Source of the DNA: CAZAGT01 sp964484515
Lineage (GTDB): Bacteria > Desulfobacterota > DSM-4660 > Desulfatiglandales > HGW-15
Reading direction: 5' to 3'
DNA: 14,318 nt
Assembly: GCA_964484515.1 (NCBI GenBank)
Contig: CAZAGT010000106.1
Location: forward strand, 1 to 14,318
The notes beneath the pieces are model-generated. The model had not been told where the DNA came from. It saw nothing but the letters and a program-made list of their open reading frames with translations, and searched no databases. Shown here piece by piece: positions 1-7,295 of the stretch (positions are counted from its first letter, which is position 1; every line of letters begins with the position of its first letter). Made by a program: the position numbers and the translations under genes.

Positions 1-326
1 ATGGCACCCTTCAGGTCAGCGATATCGTTACGCTTGCCCGGGACTTGTCTTTGAATCCTCTCCGGCGCAAAGCTCTCAATGCTGTCAAACTCGATCTCCG
101 CCACGAATTCCTCAGATTCTTTTTCCAAGGACGCTGTGAAACGAATCGAAGGTCTGAAGGCCTCAAACGCAGCATTCGTGCTGTCAACCCTGACCGGTGC
201 CTCCTTTTCGTTCTCGACTTCACGACCCACTCGATCCGGGGTCATGGGCAGGATAACGAGCGTGGTGTCTGCCGGAACGACCTGCGCATCTTCTGGCTCT
301 CTACGAGTGAGTCTTATCGTGGGCAC
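1..326 (-). CDS. tssB: Third TssB-like small sheath subunit, partial (C-terminus beyond window edge)
   Basis: This open frame starts at GTG 326 and runs off the window, giving 108 codons. It is absent from ATG-only ORF lists because its best start is GTG. From residue 18 it aligns without gaps to the tssB at 13561-14076 (about 60% identical by eye): TTLVxLP, DRVGxE, PVxVDS, AFExFxPxIRF, EFVAExEF and VPGKRNDIADLK are shared. TssB is the small subunit that pairs with TssC in the contractile sheath. The start is supported by GGAGGT at 333-338, six to seven bases upstream, and the residues after it (MPTIRL) match MPIISV inside the other tssB. The frame is also open upstream to ATG 440, which would add 38 residues but has no visible Shine-Dalgarno. 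It lies 122 bases after the fused tssBC gene (8 bases if ATG 440 is used). A tssC partner may follow outside the window. Confidence 0.88.
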   Translation of the reverse strand, partial: MPTIRLTRREPEDAQVVPADTTLVILPMTPDRVGREVENEKEAPVRVDSTNAAFEAFRPSIRFTASLEKESEEFVAEIEFDSIESFAPERIQRQVPGKRNDIADLKGA

Positions 327-332
327 TGATTT

Positions 333-338
333 ACCTCC
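333..338 (-). promoter_or_regulatory. Shine-Dalgarno site choosing GTG start of third tssB
   Basis: On the minus strand this reads GGAGGT, placed six to seven bases before GTG 326. It supports that start over the upstream in-frame ATG at 440. The caveat is that the same bases would encode Gly-Gly if ATG 440 were used. Confidence 0.55.
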
Positions 339-448
339 GATAGACCGGGTTGAGCTTAAGAGCGTGATAGCTGCCTTCCAGTGGGATGGAGATACCCGGC
401 CTCTCATAAGACCAGCGTTTTCGTAATCCAAAATAGCCATCAACTTGT

Positions 449-2296
449 TCAGGTCAGAGAATAATGCACCCCCGGTTCCATAGCTTTGAAACAAGAATCG
501 GGGATATCCGGTCTCCACCGAAATATCTCCTGATGGTCAAACAGTTGCACGTCAATACGAATATCGCAGATGCCGCGTTTCCTCTTCTCTGAATCTTTGT
601 CTAACTCGAAATCATAGACTGTGATTGCGCCCTGCTTTTTCTGCTCATCGAGCAAGTTCTTGATTGGTTCATCGACCTCATCTAGAATGAAATACTTTGT
701 CAGAACTTCGCCGGAGAACCCTTTCAGGTAATTGAGAATGAGCCGGTTTAGGAACGACAATGCTCGGAAGGGGGCAAAGAACTTGTAAACCTCGTGGGGT
801 TCCTCGCCCAGGCATTCACAGCCATAGAAACACAGGTCGCCATCGTCGTCACGAGAGACAGTAACGAGCTGCATCTGTTGTGACAACTGTTTCAGCCGGC
901 TGATCGGGAACTCAACGCGGGCCTTCCGCACACCTTTGATCCTACCGAACATGCGGTCCGGTGGATTCTTGGTGCCGGTTTTTCGCCCGCGGTCGGTGCG
1001 CGCCAGGGCGCCGGCAAAGACGAGCGAGTCAGGAGCATAAAGGCCGTCCCCGTTATCTACATCCTCTTCAAACCAGTGGTCATCCCGCAGTTTGAGGTAT
1101 CCGACCGTGACTATGTCGGTAGCGGCCCAGCCATCGGCCCGCCCGAGGAATTCATAGCGGCCGCCGGTAGCAAGCCGACGTTCGATATCTTCGGACGATC
1201 TCTCGTTGCCCAGATCCGTGATCAGCAGCATCCCCCACTTCCAGGCTTCTTGCTCCAACGCCTCCCTCACTGCACTCGAAATCGGTCCCGGCACTACCAG
1301 GTGCCAGATGTCGTCCCTGAAGGTGAAGTTGTCGTTGCGGCTCTTGACAAACCGCCTGACAGCCTCGAGCGTCACGCTGTTTTCGTCTTTCATGGCCGCC
1401 GCATCGGCGTTGAGGACAAAGAGTTCAACTGGCGGACGCCTTTTGCCGTCCGGTACGAATGAATTCTCATAGAACAGCTCGAGCTGGCGGTAACTGGCCT
1501 CAAGCGGGCGCAGCTGCTGATAAAGTCGTGCCATCAAGGTGTCACGCAATTGTTCAGCTTCGGAGATCCGTTTCCCAACGTTGTGCAAAACCTGATTATG
1601 GTACTCGGCCACTTGAACAAGCGATCGTATATCACAGGACTGATCGATAAAGGCGTTACCGCGTTCAGGAGAGAATAAATCGGTCAGCGACGCTTTCCTC
1701 TTGTGCAACAATGGGGGCAGCGCATCGAGGGCCTCCTCCAAAAGCTTTTTCGCATGAGTGGCCTCCATCCCGCTATTCTCGATCCCCAGCTTCTCCGGAG
1801 AAGACCTCATAAACTGGGTCAGCAAATCGATCGGCGTTCTCAGCATTCGATCTCGGAGTTCAACGTTCTTCCAGACACGTTGTACGCCGGGCAGTAACCA
1901 CCATTCCCTGAAATCCGAAAGCTGACCAATAGCCTCGTCGAGCAGCGCGACGTCGTTTCGTTTGCCAGTGCCCCCCTTAAAGATATTCCGGGGCTCAAAG
2001 TCCTCTATCTTGAGGAACTCGACCTCTGCGACAACCTCTTGGGCTCCCTCACCAGCAGATGCAGCAAATGCCACCGAAGGTCTGAACGCATCAAAAGCCA
2101 CATCTAGACTGTCAAGTCTAACGGGTTTCTCATCCACATCGTCTATCTCATGGCCGATTCGATCCATCGTCAAAGGCAAGATTGCGAGCGTGGTATCCGC
2201 TGGAGCAGAACCTCTATAGAGCAAACCACTTCTACGAATACGCTCTACTCTGGGCCAGGGCTTACCGATATATGACACGGAATCAGGATCGGACAT
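449..2296 (-). CDS. Fused TssB-TssC contractile sheath protein
   Basis: This is one uninterrupted 615-aa frame holding both sheath subunits. Residues about 31-165 match TssB: ADTTLAILP, DRIGHEIDDVDEKPV, EVEFLKIEDF, GKRND and LPGVQRVW. Residues about 177-600 match the neighbouring TssC along its length: LFSPERG, RPLEASYRQ, FYENSFVPDGK, SVTLEAVRRFVKS, NDNFTFRDDI, EAWKWGMLL, GDGLYAP, FAGALARTDR, LSQQMQ, CFYGC and RGICDI. The seam is near residue 176-177 (base 1768), where the aligned canonical tssB ends and tssC begins, so loss of a tssB stop codon is a simple origin. Residues 1-30 are unique. The last ~20 residues go beyond the TssC match. The ATG at 2296 has only a weak purine-rich site (GAGAAGAAG) upstream. 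In T6SS the two subunits are normally separate chains; phage sheath proteins are single chains. Intact reading and conserved motifs suggest selection, but function is inferred. Confidence 0.93.
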   Translation of the reverse strand: MSDPDSVSYIGKPWPRVERIRRSGLLYRGSAPADTTLAILPLTMDRIGHEIDDVDEKPVRLDSLDVAFDAFRPSVAFAASAGEGAQEVVAEVEFLKIEDFEPRNIFKGGTGKRNDVALLDEAIGQLSDFREWWLLPGVQRVWKNVELRDRMLRTPIDLLTQFMRSSPEKLGIENSGMEATHAKKLLEEALDALPPLLHKRKASLTDLFSPERGNAFIDQSCDIRSLVQVAEYHNQVLHNVGKRISEAEQLRDTLMARLYQQLRPLEASYRQLELFYENSFVPDGKRRPPVELFVLNADAAAMKDENSVTLEAVRRFVKSRNDNFTFRDDIWHLVVPGPISSAVREALEQEAWKWGMLLITDLGNERSSEDIERRLATGGRYEFLGRADGWAATDIVTVGYLKLRDDHWFEEDVDNGDGLYAPDSLVFAGALARTDRGRKTGTKNPPDRMFGRIKGVRKARVEFPISRLKQLSQQMQLVTVSRDDDGDLCFYGCECLGEEPHEVYKFFAPFRALSFLNRLILNYLKGFSGEVLTKYFILDEVDEPIKNLLDEQKKQGAITVYDFELDKDSEKRKRGICDIRIDVQLFDHQEIFRWRPDIPDSCFKAMEPGVHYSLT

Positions 2297-2386
2297 GAGA
2301 TACGCTTCTTCTCATATTCCTGGTGTACCGGCATGAACACCTGCAACATCAGTTGAATACTTCATTCGCAGCTATTATTCATCTTG

Positions 2387-2650
2387 CTAAGATTCAAACC
2401 CCGGAACATCAAGCTTAGTTCGAAAGATTTCCCTCCCTCCGACTCGCATCACCTCTAGAACGATATCACAGATACCTTGCGTCCATTTTTCGGCCGCTTT
2501 GCCAACATGGAGCTCATAGTAGCCTCCTCTTCTGTCGCTCTAGTACGGTTTGAATCGATTTTTCGATCTCCTCCTAACAGAACTCCCGCGTCGGCAAATC
2601 TCCTGCGACCTCTCGCACACGCTAAGATATCACACCCTCCAAATAAAACG
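2387..2650 (-). pseudogene. Decayed 3' end of a tssC-type sheath gene
   Basis: The last 41 codons before TAG 2387-2389 read GYYELHVGKAAEKW, then TQGICDIVLEVMRVGGREIF, then RTKLDVPGFES. They align with the TssC C-terminus (NYDLTVDKDSNKRMQGICDI, then AETFRVKLDTPEFE). About 60 bases upstream, in a second frame, EEIEKSIQTVLERQKR matches EEIEKPIRRLLEEQMK. Further upstream, in a third frame, RRFADAGVLL matches LREVAGQVLT and VLFGGCDILA weakly matches LCFYGCRTLA. The homology thus crosses two frameshifts and a TAG, and the intervening segment (YKFF...YLERVIAN) appears deleted. A 98-codon frame at 2455-2751 runs through part of this stretch but follows the homology only briefly, so I do not call it as a gene. 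The remnant sits about 100 bases after the rhs stop. It lacks the first three quarters of tssC. The upstream limit is approximate. Confidence 0.82.
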
Positions 2651-2754
2651 ACACCCATACGTAAAGATTCTGTACAACCCGTTCGAATTATCGAACGAAA
2701 TGTTGGATTTATAGAAGTACATTCGCTAATTGTCATCGCCAACGAATACAATGC

Positions 2755-5700
2755 TCAATTTGGATCTCTATTCTCCCCCATTACAACGTCATCAATTGCA
2801 TGCGTTAAAGCGTTTCCTATTGAATCTCGCGGAATATACTCTCTAAATTCATCACCTCCAGGACTACCTGATGAAATGTCTTTTCTTTTAAGCACTTGAC
2901 GATTAAGCTCTATAGCTCCTACTTCATGCCCGACGTCTCTCAAGGCTGCATGAGGGTTATCTTGGACTTCAGAGGCGAGAACACCAATCGTGTCATTGTC
3001 AATAAGGATTGCATTGCCGGGCCTTAATCTTTTGTTTTTAAGTTCTGCATAATCCATATCGCTCTCCCGAACCTCTCTAACATCAATACCATGCTTCTTT
3101 AGAATCTTCTTCTTGAATTGGTAATAGGTATTTCGAATAGCCTCCTTATTGGAGAAAATCGCACCAGTACTGAATCTTGTCCTCAGCTCCTTGAGAGCGG
3201 CTGATTTTCTAATTATCCTCTTTGCCATTCGGAATAATGAAGTACTTGGAAAGACGGCTTCACGCCACGGCTTGTGAAACCACTTCATTTCACCAAAAAA
3301 ATCACCAATTGGCTCTAGTTTATACCTTAGACTATTCTTCATTTTTGAAAATAGTTTGCTCAACCTACACCCCAAACCAAACAGGTCGACATTAATCAGT
3401 GGATTGTCCTCATAAGCATATACGTTTATTCCGCTTCCAAGATCCAAAGGGTCGCTTTGGATATAACGACCAAGTTTTGGATCATAGTACCGATAGAAGT
3501 TATAATGCAACCCGGTTTCAGCGTCGAAATAATGTCCCGGAAAGCGCAGCGGCAGATCTACTGAAGAGTCAACATCAATGTGAGTAGTGCCGTACGGTTC
3601 TAATTCGGCTTCCCAAACAGACTTTCTTGCACTATCGTGTACCATAATGGGTGTACCGATCTGATTGCACAGAATAAAATAACTCTTTCCTTTCGTTGGA
3701 TCGCTGTTCAAACCTTCAAACTCCATGTACATGAACGGGACGATCGCATCGCCATCTGGATAGATGTATATGCGAAGACGGCCATTTCTTCCAATCTCCG
3801 CTGCCAAGCGATTGCTATCCCAATAGAATTGTCTTTGATGACCGTTAGAGAATTTGCTTATCCTGCGCCCCAATGGGTCATACCGGTAATTCCATTCATT
3901 TCCATTGACCGCAACTGAAACCAAGGTGTCCAATGAATCATAGCTGTAGACAACAGTGGCATTCTGGCCTCGCCTGCAAACGATGTTATTTCGGCCGTCA
4001 TATTCAAATTTCTCCCCGTCGGCCCATTCGAGAAGATTACCCTGTCTGTAAATCGCCTTGCGCAAACCGGGTTTATTGAGCACGTTACCACAGGCGTCGT
4101 ATGAAATTCGGTGTTTTCTCCTACCTTGGTTCACTGTAGCATTGATTCGGTGGGCAGCGTCGTACGAATAGTTACGTGTTCCGTCGTGACTATCTTCCTG
4201 CCTTGTGAGATCGCCTTCGGCTGAATACCAGTATTTGATGGATCGAATGATTTCATGAGACTGCCTGTTGAAAAGCAACTTTAGGAGGCATCTCCCTCGC
4301 GTATCGTATTGGCTGATTTCTGAGGTTCCGTTGCTAAGTTCTTTCATGATCAGCCCTTTGTCAAACTGACTGATCTTGTGTGTCTCACCTCCCGGGTCTT
4401 CAATCAGGCAATTCCCCTCTTCATCATAGTCATAGCATACTGTAAAGCTATCAAAGAGAATTGACTTCTGCACTCTGCTTCCTGAATATTGGTTTTGGAT
4501 TCCAAGCCCATTTCTTTGATCTTTGACGTAATTGCCTAACTGGTCGAAACCAAGGCTTATCTCGACATCATCGGTGCAAGCATGCACTATACGCCCATGC
4601 CTGTCATAACTGAAGTCATGCCTTTCACCCGACGCAAGCCTCCTCACGATCGAGAGCCCGTTATGGTCATATTCCCAGGTGATGAGGGCTCTTCCGTTTC
4701 CATCTAGTTTCTCAACTATGTGGTCGGCCGGATCATAGCGGTAGCTTTCTCGGATCCGCCCGTAACGACGAACTCGCGTGAGGCGGTCCTTCAAATCATA
4801 CTCGTACTCGGTCTGATTGCCTTCTTCATCCGTAACCTTTTTGATCTGTTCCGTGGGACCGTATTCGACGGTCACCGACTGCCCCAGCGCATCTACGAAA
4901 CGCGTTTGGAGGTTCCACGAAGAGTACTCGATCATGTAGGTTGATCCCTCATAATCCGTGTACTGACAGACATTGCCGTTTTCGTCATATAGCCATCTCC
5001 TGGATTTCTCCCCCATCTTTTGCTCTGTGAGCAATTCGGAGTCATCGAAAATTAATCCTTCCGCCGAAATAGTCTCTTGTAATGTATACGCCTTTCTACA
5101 ATCCGGGATGTCGAGATCTGCCTTGTGATCGGCACCGCTTTGTTCCCTTATGTGCGGTAACAAGAAACTCGGAACTCCGCCAAGAGAATGTCCACTATTC
5201 ACTGCGCCTGCCTTCGACCCCTCAAAGGATAGGCTGCCGAATTCCCACTCACGAGGTGTTTCCGGAAACCGAAGGTTTTCGCGGCCTATTTCAAAGTCTT
5301 CCAGATCAAGAATGAACTCGTCAACGGCATGTTGTTTACCAAGGAACTCTCCGGTTTCGTCGTATAGCCATTTCGTGATCGTACCAATCGGATCCGTTTC
5401 TTGAATGACCCTCCCCTGGTCGTCTAGATCGAAGCGCTGAACACCTCCATAGGGATCTACGATTCGTGTAATCGTTCCATTTTCGTCATACAGGTACTTC
5501 CACTTACCCCCGTTTGCCCTTGTGACGACGGTTTCTCCCTTGGCAGGGTTATAGCTTAATCGCACCTCATGGAGACCATCCTCTCCGCGCGAGTGCACAC
5601 AGCGCCCCGTATCGTCATATTCAAAGCGGAAGGTGTATCCGCGTTTGTCGGTCTTTGAAAGCATCCGCCTGTTTCGATCATATGCAAAACTAAATCGATG

Positions 5701-6354
5701 GCCATGCGCATCGATGCCTCCGATCAGATTGCCCGTTTCGTCGTACTGATAGGTAATAAGGGGATGGAATTCATCCTGCTCAGTTCTTTGCAGATCAAGG
5801 TGGAGTACCCGCCCTTCCTCGTCGTGCTCAACAAAGATCACACGGTTCAAAGAATCGATGATGGTTTCGAGGTGCCCGCCACTTCCGTATTGAAACTCTA
5901 TCGATTGCTCATCCCGCCCCAACCGGATTAGTGAGGCGAAAATCCCGTCCTTATCAAACTCGAACTCCATAGCTGGTATGTGGAACGAGTGAATGCGATA
6001 AATGCGGCTGTCCACCCTACGCAGGGTCAAACCCTCTCTGTTTTCTGAATCTCCATCCGCAGGGAGAGGATCGAAAAACGTAAGCGCACCGCTCGGATCG
6101 GTGTACGTTATCCCGTCCTTGTTGAACTGGAGCCTGTGATCGTACCTGTGGGTGTGACCCCATCCTAGAGGCCGCAATCGGTCATTTCGACCGCTATTGT
6201 AGTAGCGTTGCCAATACAGCGGGATAGGGCCGGCGAGTTGGAAGTCGAGCGTGACGTCGGTATTAGCACCGGTCACGACATCGACAGGGTCCCCGACCAG
6301 GCGATGTGACCAACGGGATTTTCGTTTGCTGCAATCCACCAGTACTTCCCTCAA
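2755..6354 (-). CDS. rhs: Rhs/YD-repeat protein with C-terminal toxin-like domain
   Basis: This 1199-aa protein begins with an Rhs N-terminal region (GDPVDVVTGAN near residue 21, WQRYYNSG, PLGWGHTHRYD). YD repeats follow, such as YDETGNLIGGIDAHGHRF, FAYDRNRRM, FEYDDTGR and YDPLGRRI. The Rhs core ends at about residue 996 with GLHYNFYRYYDPKLGRYIQS, DPLDLGSGINVYAYEDNP and DLFGLG, the conserved boundary where Rhs proteins self-cleave. Residues 341-450 are an insert without YD repeats. The last ~203 residues (bases 2755-3366) differ in composition, are Lys/Arg-rich at first, and end with a segment containing GHE (H1143, E1144) and H1185. I do not recognise this toxin family; HExxH is absent. The Rhs core forms a cage around the toxin. 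The start is TTG, overlapping the PAAR stop as TTGA, so translation is probably coupled. No signal peptide is seen, consistent with T6SS delivery. No recognisable immunity gene follows. Confidence 0.95.
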   Translation of the reverse strand: MREVLVDCSKRKSRWSHRLVGDPVDVVTGANTDVTLDFQLAGPIPLYWQRYYNSGRNDRLRPLGWGHTHRYDHRLQFNKDGITYTDPSGALTFFDPLPADGDSENREGLTLRRVDSRIYRIHSFHIPAMEFEFDKDGIFASLIRLGRDEQSIEFQYGSGGHLETIIDSLNRVIFVEHDEEGRVLHLDLQRTEQDEFHPLITYQYDETGNLIGGIDAHGHRFSFAYDRNRRMLSKTDKRGYTFRFEYDDTGRCVHSRGEDGLHEVRLSYNPAKGETVVTRANGGKWKYLYDENGTITRIVDPYGGVQRFDLDDQGRVIQETDPIGTITKWLYDETGEFLGKQHAVDEFILDLEDFEIGRENLRFPETPREWEFGSLSFEGSKAGAVNSGHSLGGVPSFLLPHIREQSGADHKADLDIPDCRKAYTLQETISAEGLIFDDSELLTEQKMGEKSRRWLYDENGNVCQYTDYEGSTYMIEYSSWNLQTRFVDALGQSVTVEYGPTEQIKKVTDEEGNQTEYEYDLKDRLTRVRRYGRIRESYRYDPADHIVEKLDGNGRALITWEYDHNGLSIVRRLASGERHDFSYDRHGRIVHACTDDVEISLGFDQLGNYVKDQRNGLGIQNQYSGSRVQKSILFDSFTVCYDYDEEGNCLIEDPGGETHKISQFDKGLIMKELSNGTSEISQYDTRGRCLLKLLFNRQSHEIIRSIKYWYSAEGDLTRQEDSHDGTRNYSYDAAHRINATVNQGRRKHRISYDACGNVLNKPGLRKAIYRQGNLLEWADGEKFEYDGRNNIVCRRGQNATVVYSYDSLDTLVSVAVNGNEWNYRYDPLGRRISKFSNGHQRQFYWDSNRLAAEIGRNGRLRIYIYPDGDAIVPFMYMEFEGLNSDPTKGKSYFILCNQIGTPIMVHDSARKSVWEAELEPYGTTHIDVDSSVDLPLRFPGHYFDAETGLHYNFYRYYDPKLGRYIQSDPLDLGSGINVYAYEDNPLINVDLFGLGCRLSKLFSKMKNSLRYKLEPIGDFFGEMKWFHKPWREAVFPSTSLFRMAKRIIRKSAALKELRTRFSTGAIFSNKEAIRNTYYQFKKKILKKHGIDVREVRESDMDYAELKNKRLRPGNAILIDNDTIGVLASEVQDNPHAALRDVGHEVGAIELNRQVLKRKDISSGSPGGDEFREYIPRDSIGNALTHAIDDVVMGENRDPN

Positions 6355-7295
6355 CCGATTTTGCAGTTTGGCGTCCCCACTTCGCCCGCATCAGACTTGG
6401 TTCTCGACCTGCGAACCCGACGCATCCCTCTTTTCAGCAATTTTCCCAATCCGCGCAGGATGGCCATCCACCCCGGCATGGGAAAGCCGCCAATAAGGAC
6501 ATTGGGGCTGCCGGTAATGAAATTGCCGACCGCGACCACCCCATCCGGCATCGCCTCATCCAATCCCATGCAGGCGGAGAGTGCGGCTGCGGCTGCGTCA
6601 GCGGCGGTTTGGGCTGCGGCTACCGCAGCGCCAACACCAGCGGCCGTTGCCTCAGCGGCTGCGGCTGCGGCCTCTGCTTCGCTCTCCGCCTGGGCCAATC
6701 GCGCGTCGGCGTTTGACATGTCCGTCAGTGACGCTGCGACCTCAAGGGCTCCCATCCCTGCGGAAAAGACAAACATTGCGGCGCCCAGTTTCCCCATGCC
6801 GGGAGTGGCTTCCTGACAATGATGGGTGAAGTCGATGAACTGCCGGGCAGGCCGGGAGCCGCCAATGAAGACATGCGAAGATCCGGTAAAGACCTCGAAG
6901 ATCGGGAAGAGACCGCCGCACCATGCTCCGAACCCAAGGTCGCCTACCCGAGCCGTGGGTAAACCGTTTATCAAGACGCTTAAGGAACCCGCGCAGATAA
7001 CGGGGCCGAGGCTTGGCAAGGGCACACCAAAGGTTGGTGGGCGGGGCTTGTGGGCATGCGGCCACCCCAAAACAAGATCACCGTACAACCGAGCCGCCGG
7101 AAACTTTGGCAGGGCCCGCACGAATGCTAATGTTGCCTCGGCGACGGCCAGATTTAAGTTGTCGATGGGCTTCATGACCGCGGCCATCTTCTCGCCGACA
7201 AACTGCTGGACATCCCGCGCCAGGTTATCCGGTTTTTGAGTCGAGTCCGGCGGTTGTTTCATGGGGAGGCTGGTTATGCGCTGTCCACTATTCAT
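6351..7295 (-). CDS. PAAR-like spike-tip protein with Ala-rich helical insert
   Basis: This 314-aa protein is PAAR-like and would cap the VgrG spike, linking the Rhs effector to it. Glycine- and proline-rich PAAR-type segments appear at residues 76-155 (GWPHAHKPRPP, GPVICAG, VLINGLPTARVGD, GSSHVFIGG). They recur at 255-275 (GNFITGSPNVLIGGFPMPG). H80, H82, H158, H159 and C160 are possible metal ligands by analogy only. Between them lie a small hydrophobic stretch (170-190) and an Ala/Glu-rich, probably helical segment (195-243). The C-terminus is basic (LKRGMRRVRRSR). Residues 1-70 may form an N-terminal helical region of the kind used by Rhs effectors for chaperone or membrane contact (inference). 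The start overlaps the TPR stop by 8 bases and no strong Shine-Dalgarno is seen; M12 is an alternative. The stop overlaps the rhs start. In many systems PAAR and Rhs are one chain; here they are split. Confidence 0.85.
   Translation of the reverse strand: MNSGQRITSLPMKQPPDSTQKPDNLARDVQQFVGEKMAAVMKPIDNLNLAVAEATLAFVRALPKFPAARLYGDLVLGWPHAHKPRPPTFGVPLPSLGPVICAGSLSVLINGLPTARVGDLGFGAWCGGLFPIFEVFTGSSHVFIGGSRPARQFIDFTHHCQEATPGMGKLGAAMFVFSAGMGALEVAASLTDMSNADARLAQAESEAEAAAAAAEATAAGVGAAVAAAQTAADAAAAALSACMGLDEAMPDGVVAVGNFITGSPNVLIGGFPMPGWMAILRGLGKLLKRGMRRVRRSRTKSDAGEVGTPNCKIG
6575..6700. repeat. Low-complexity GCGGCT-type tract encoding the Ala-rich insert
   Basis: On the plus strand this stretch repeats gcggctgcggct-like units with few interruptions. 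It encodes residues about 199-240 of the PAAR-like protein, mostly Ala with spaced Glu and Gln. Such tracts can change length by slippage. It is coding DNA, not a separate element. Confidence 0.6.

Noticed and set aside
11..223. 70-codon minus frame at the left edge
   Set aside because: It is out of frame with the TssB homology, which runs through the same bases from GTG 326.
2455..2751. 98-codon minus frame right after rhs, in the usual place of an immunity gene
   Set aside because: TssC homology enters and leaves this frame through frameshifts, the 3' part lacks homology in this frame, and there is no clear ribosome site; a pseudogene explains it better.
2477..2899. 140-codon plus-strand frame over the rhs end
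   Set aside because: It lies antisense to the rhs toxin region and the tssC remnant, has no recognisable motif, and would be the only plus-strand gene.
3140..3300. Possible zinc-metalloprotease (HExxH) in the Rhs tip
   Set aside because: The only HE pair is GHEVGA, located at codons 1142-1147 (bases about 2920-2935) and lacking the second histidine; no zincin motif is present here or elsewhere in the tip.
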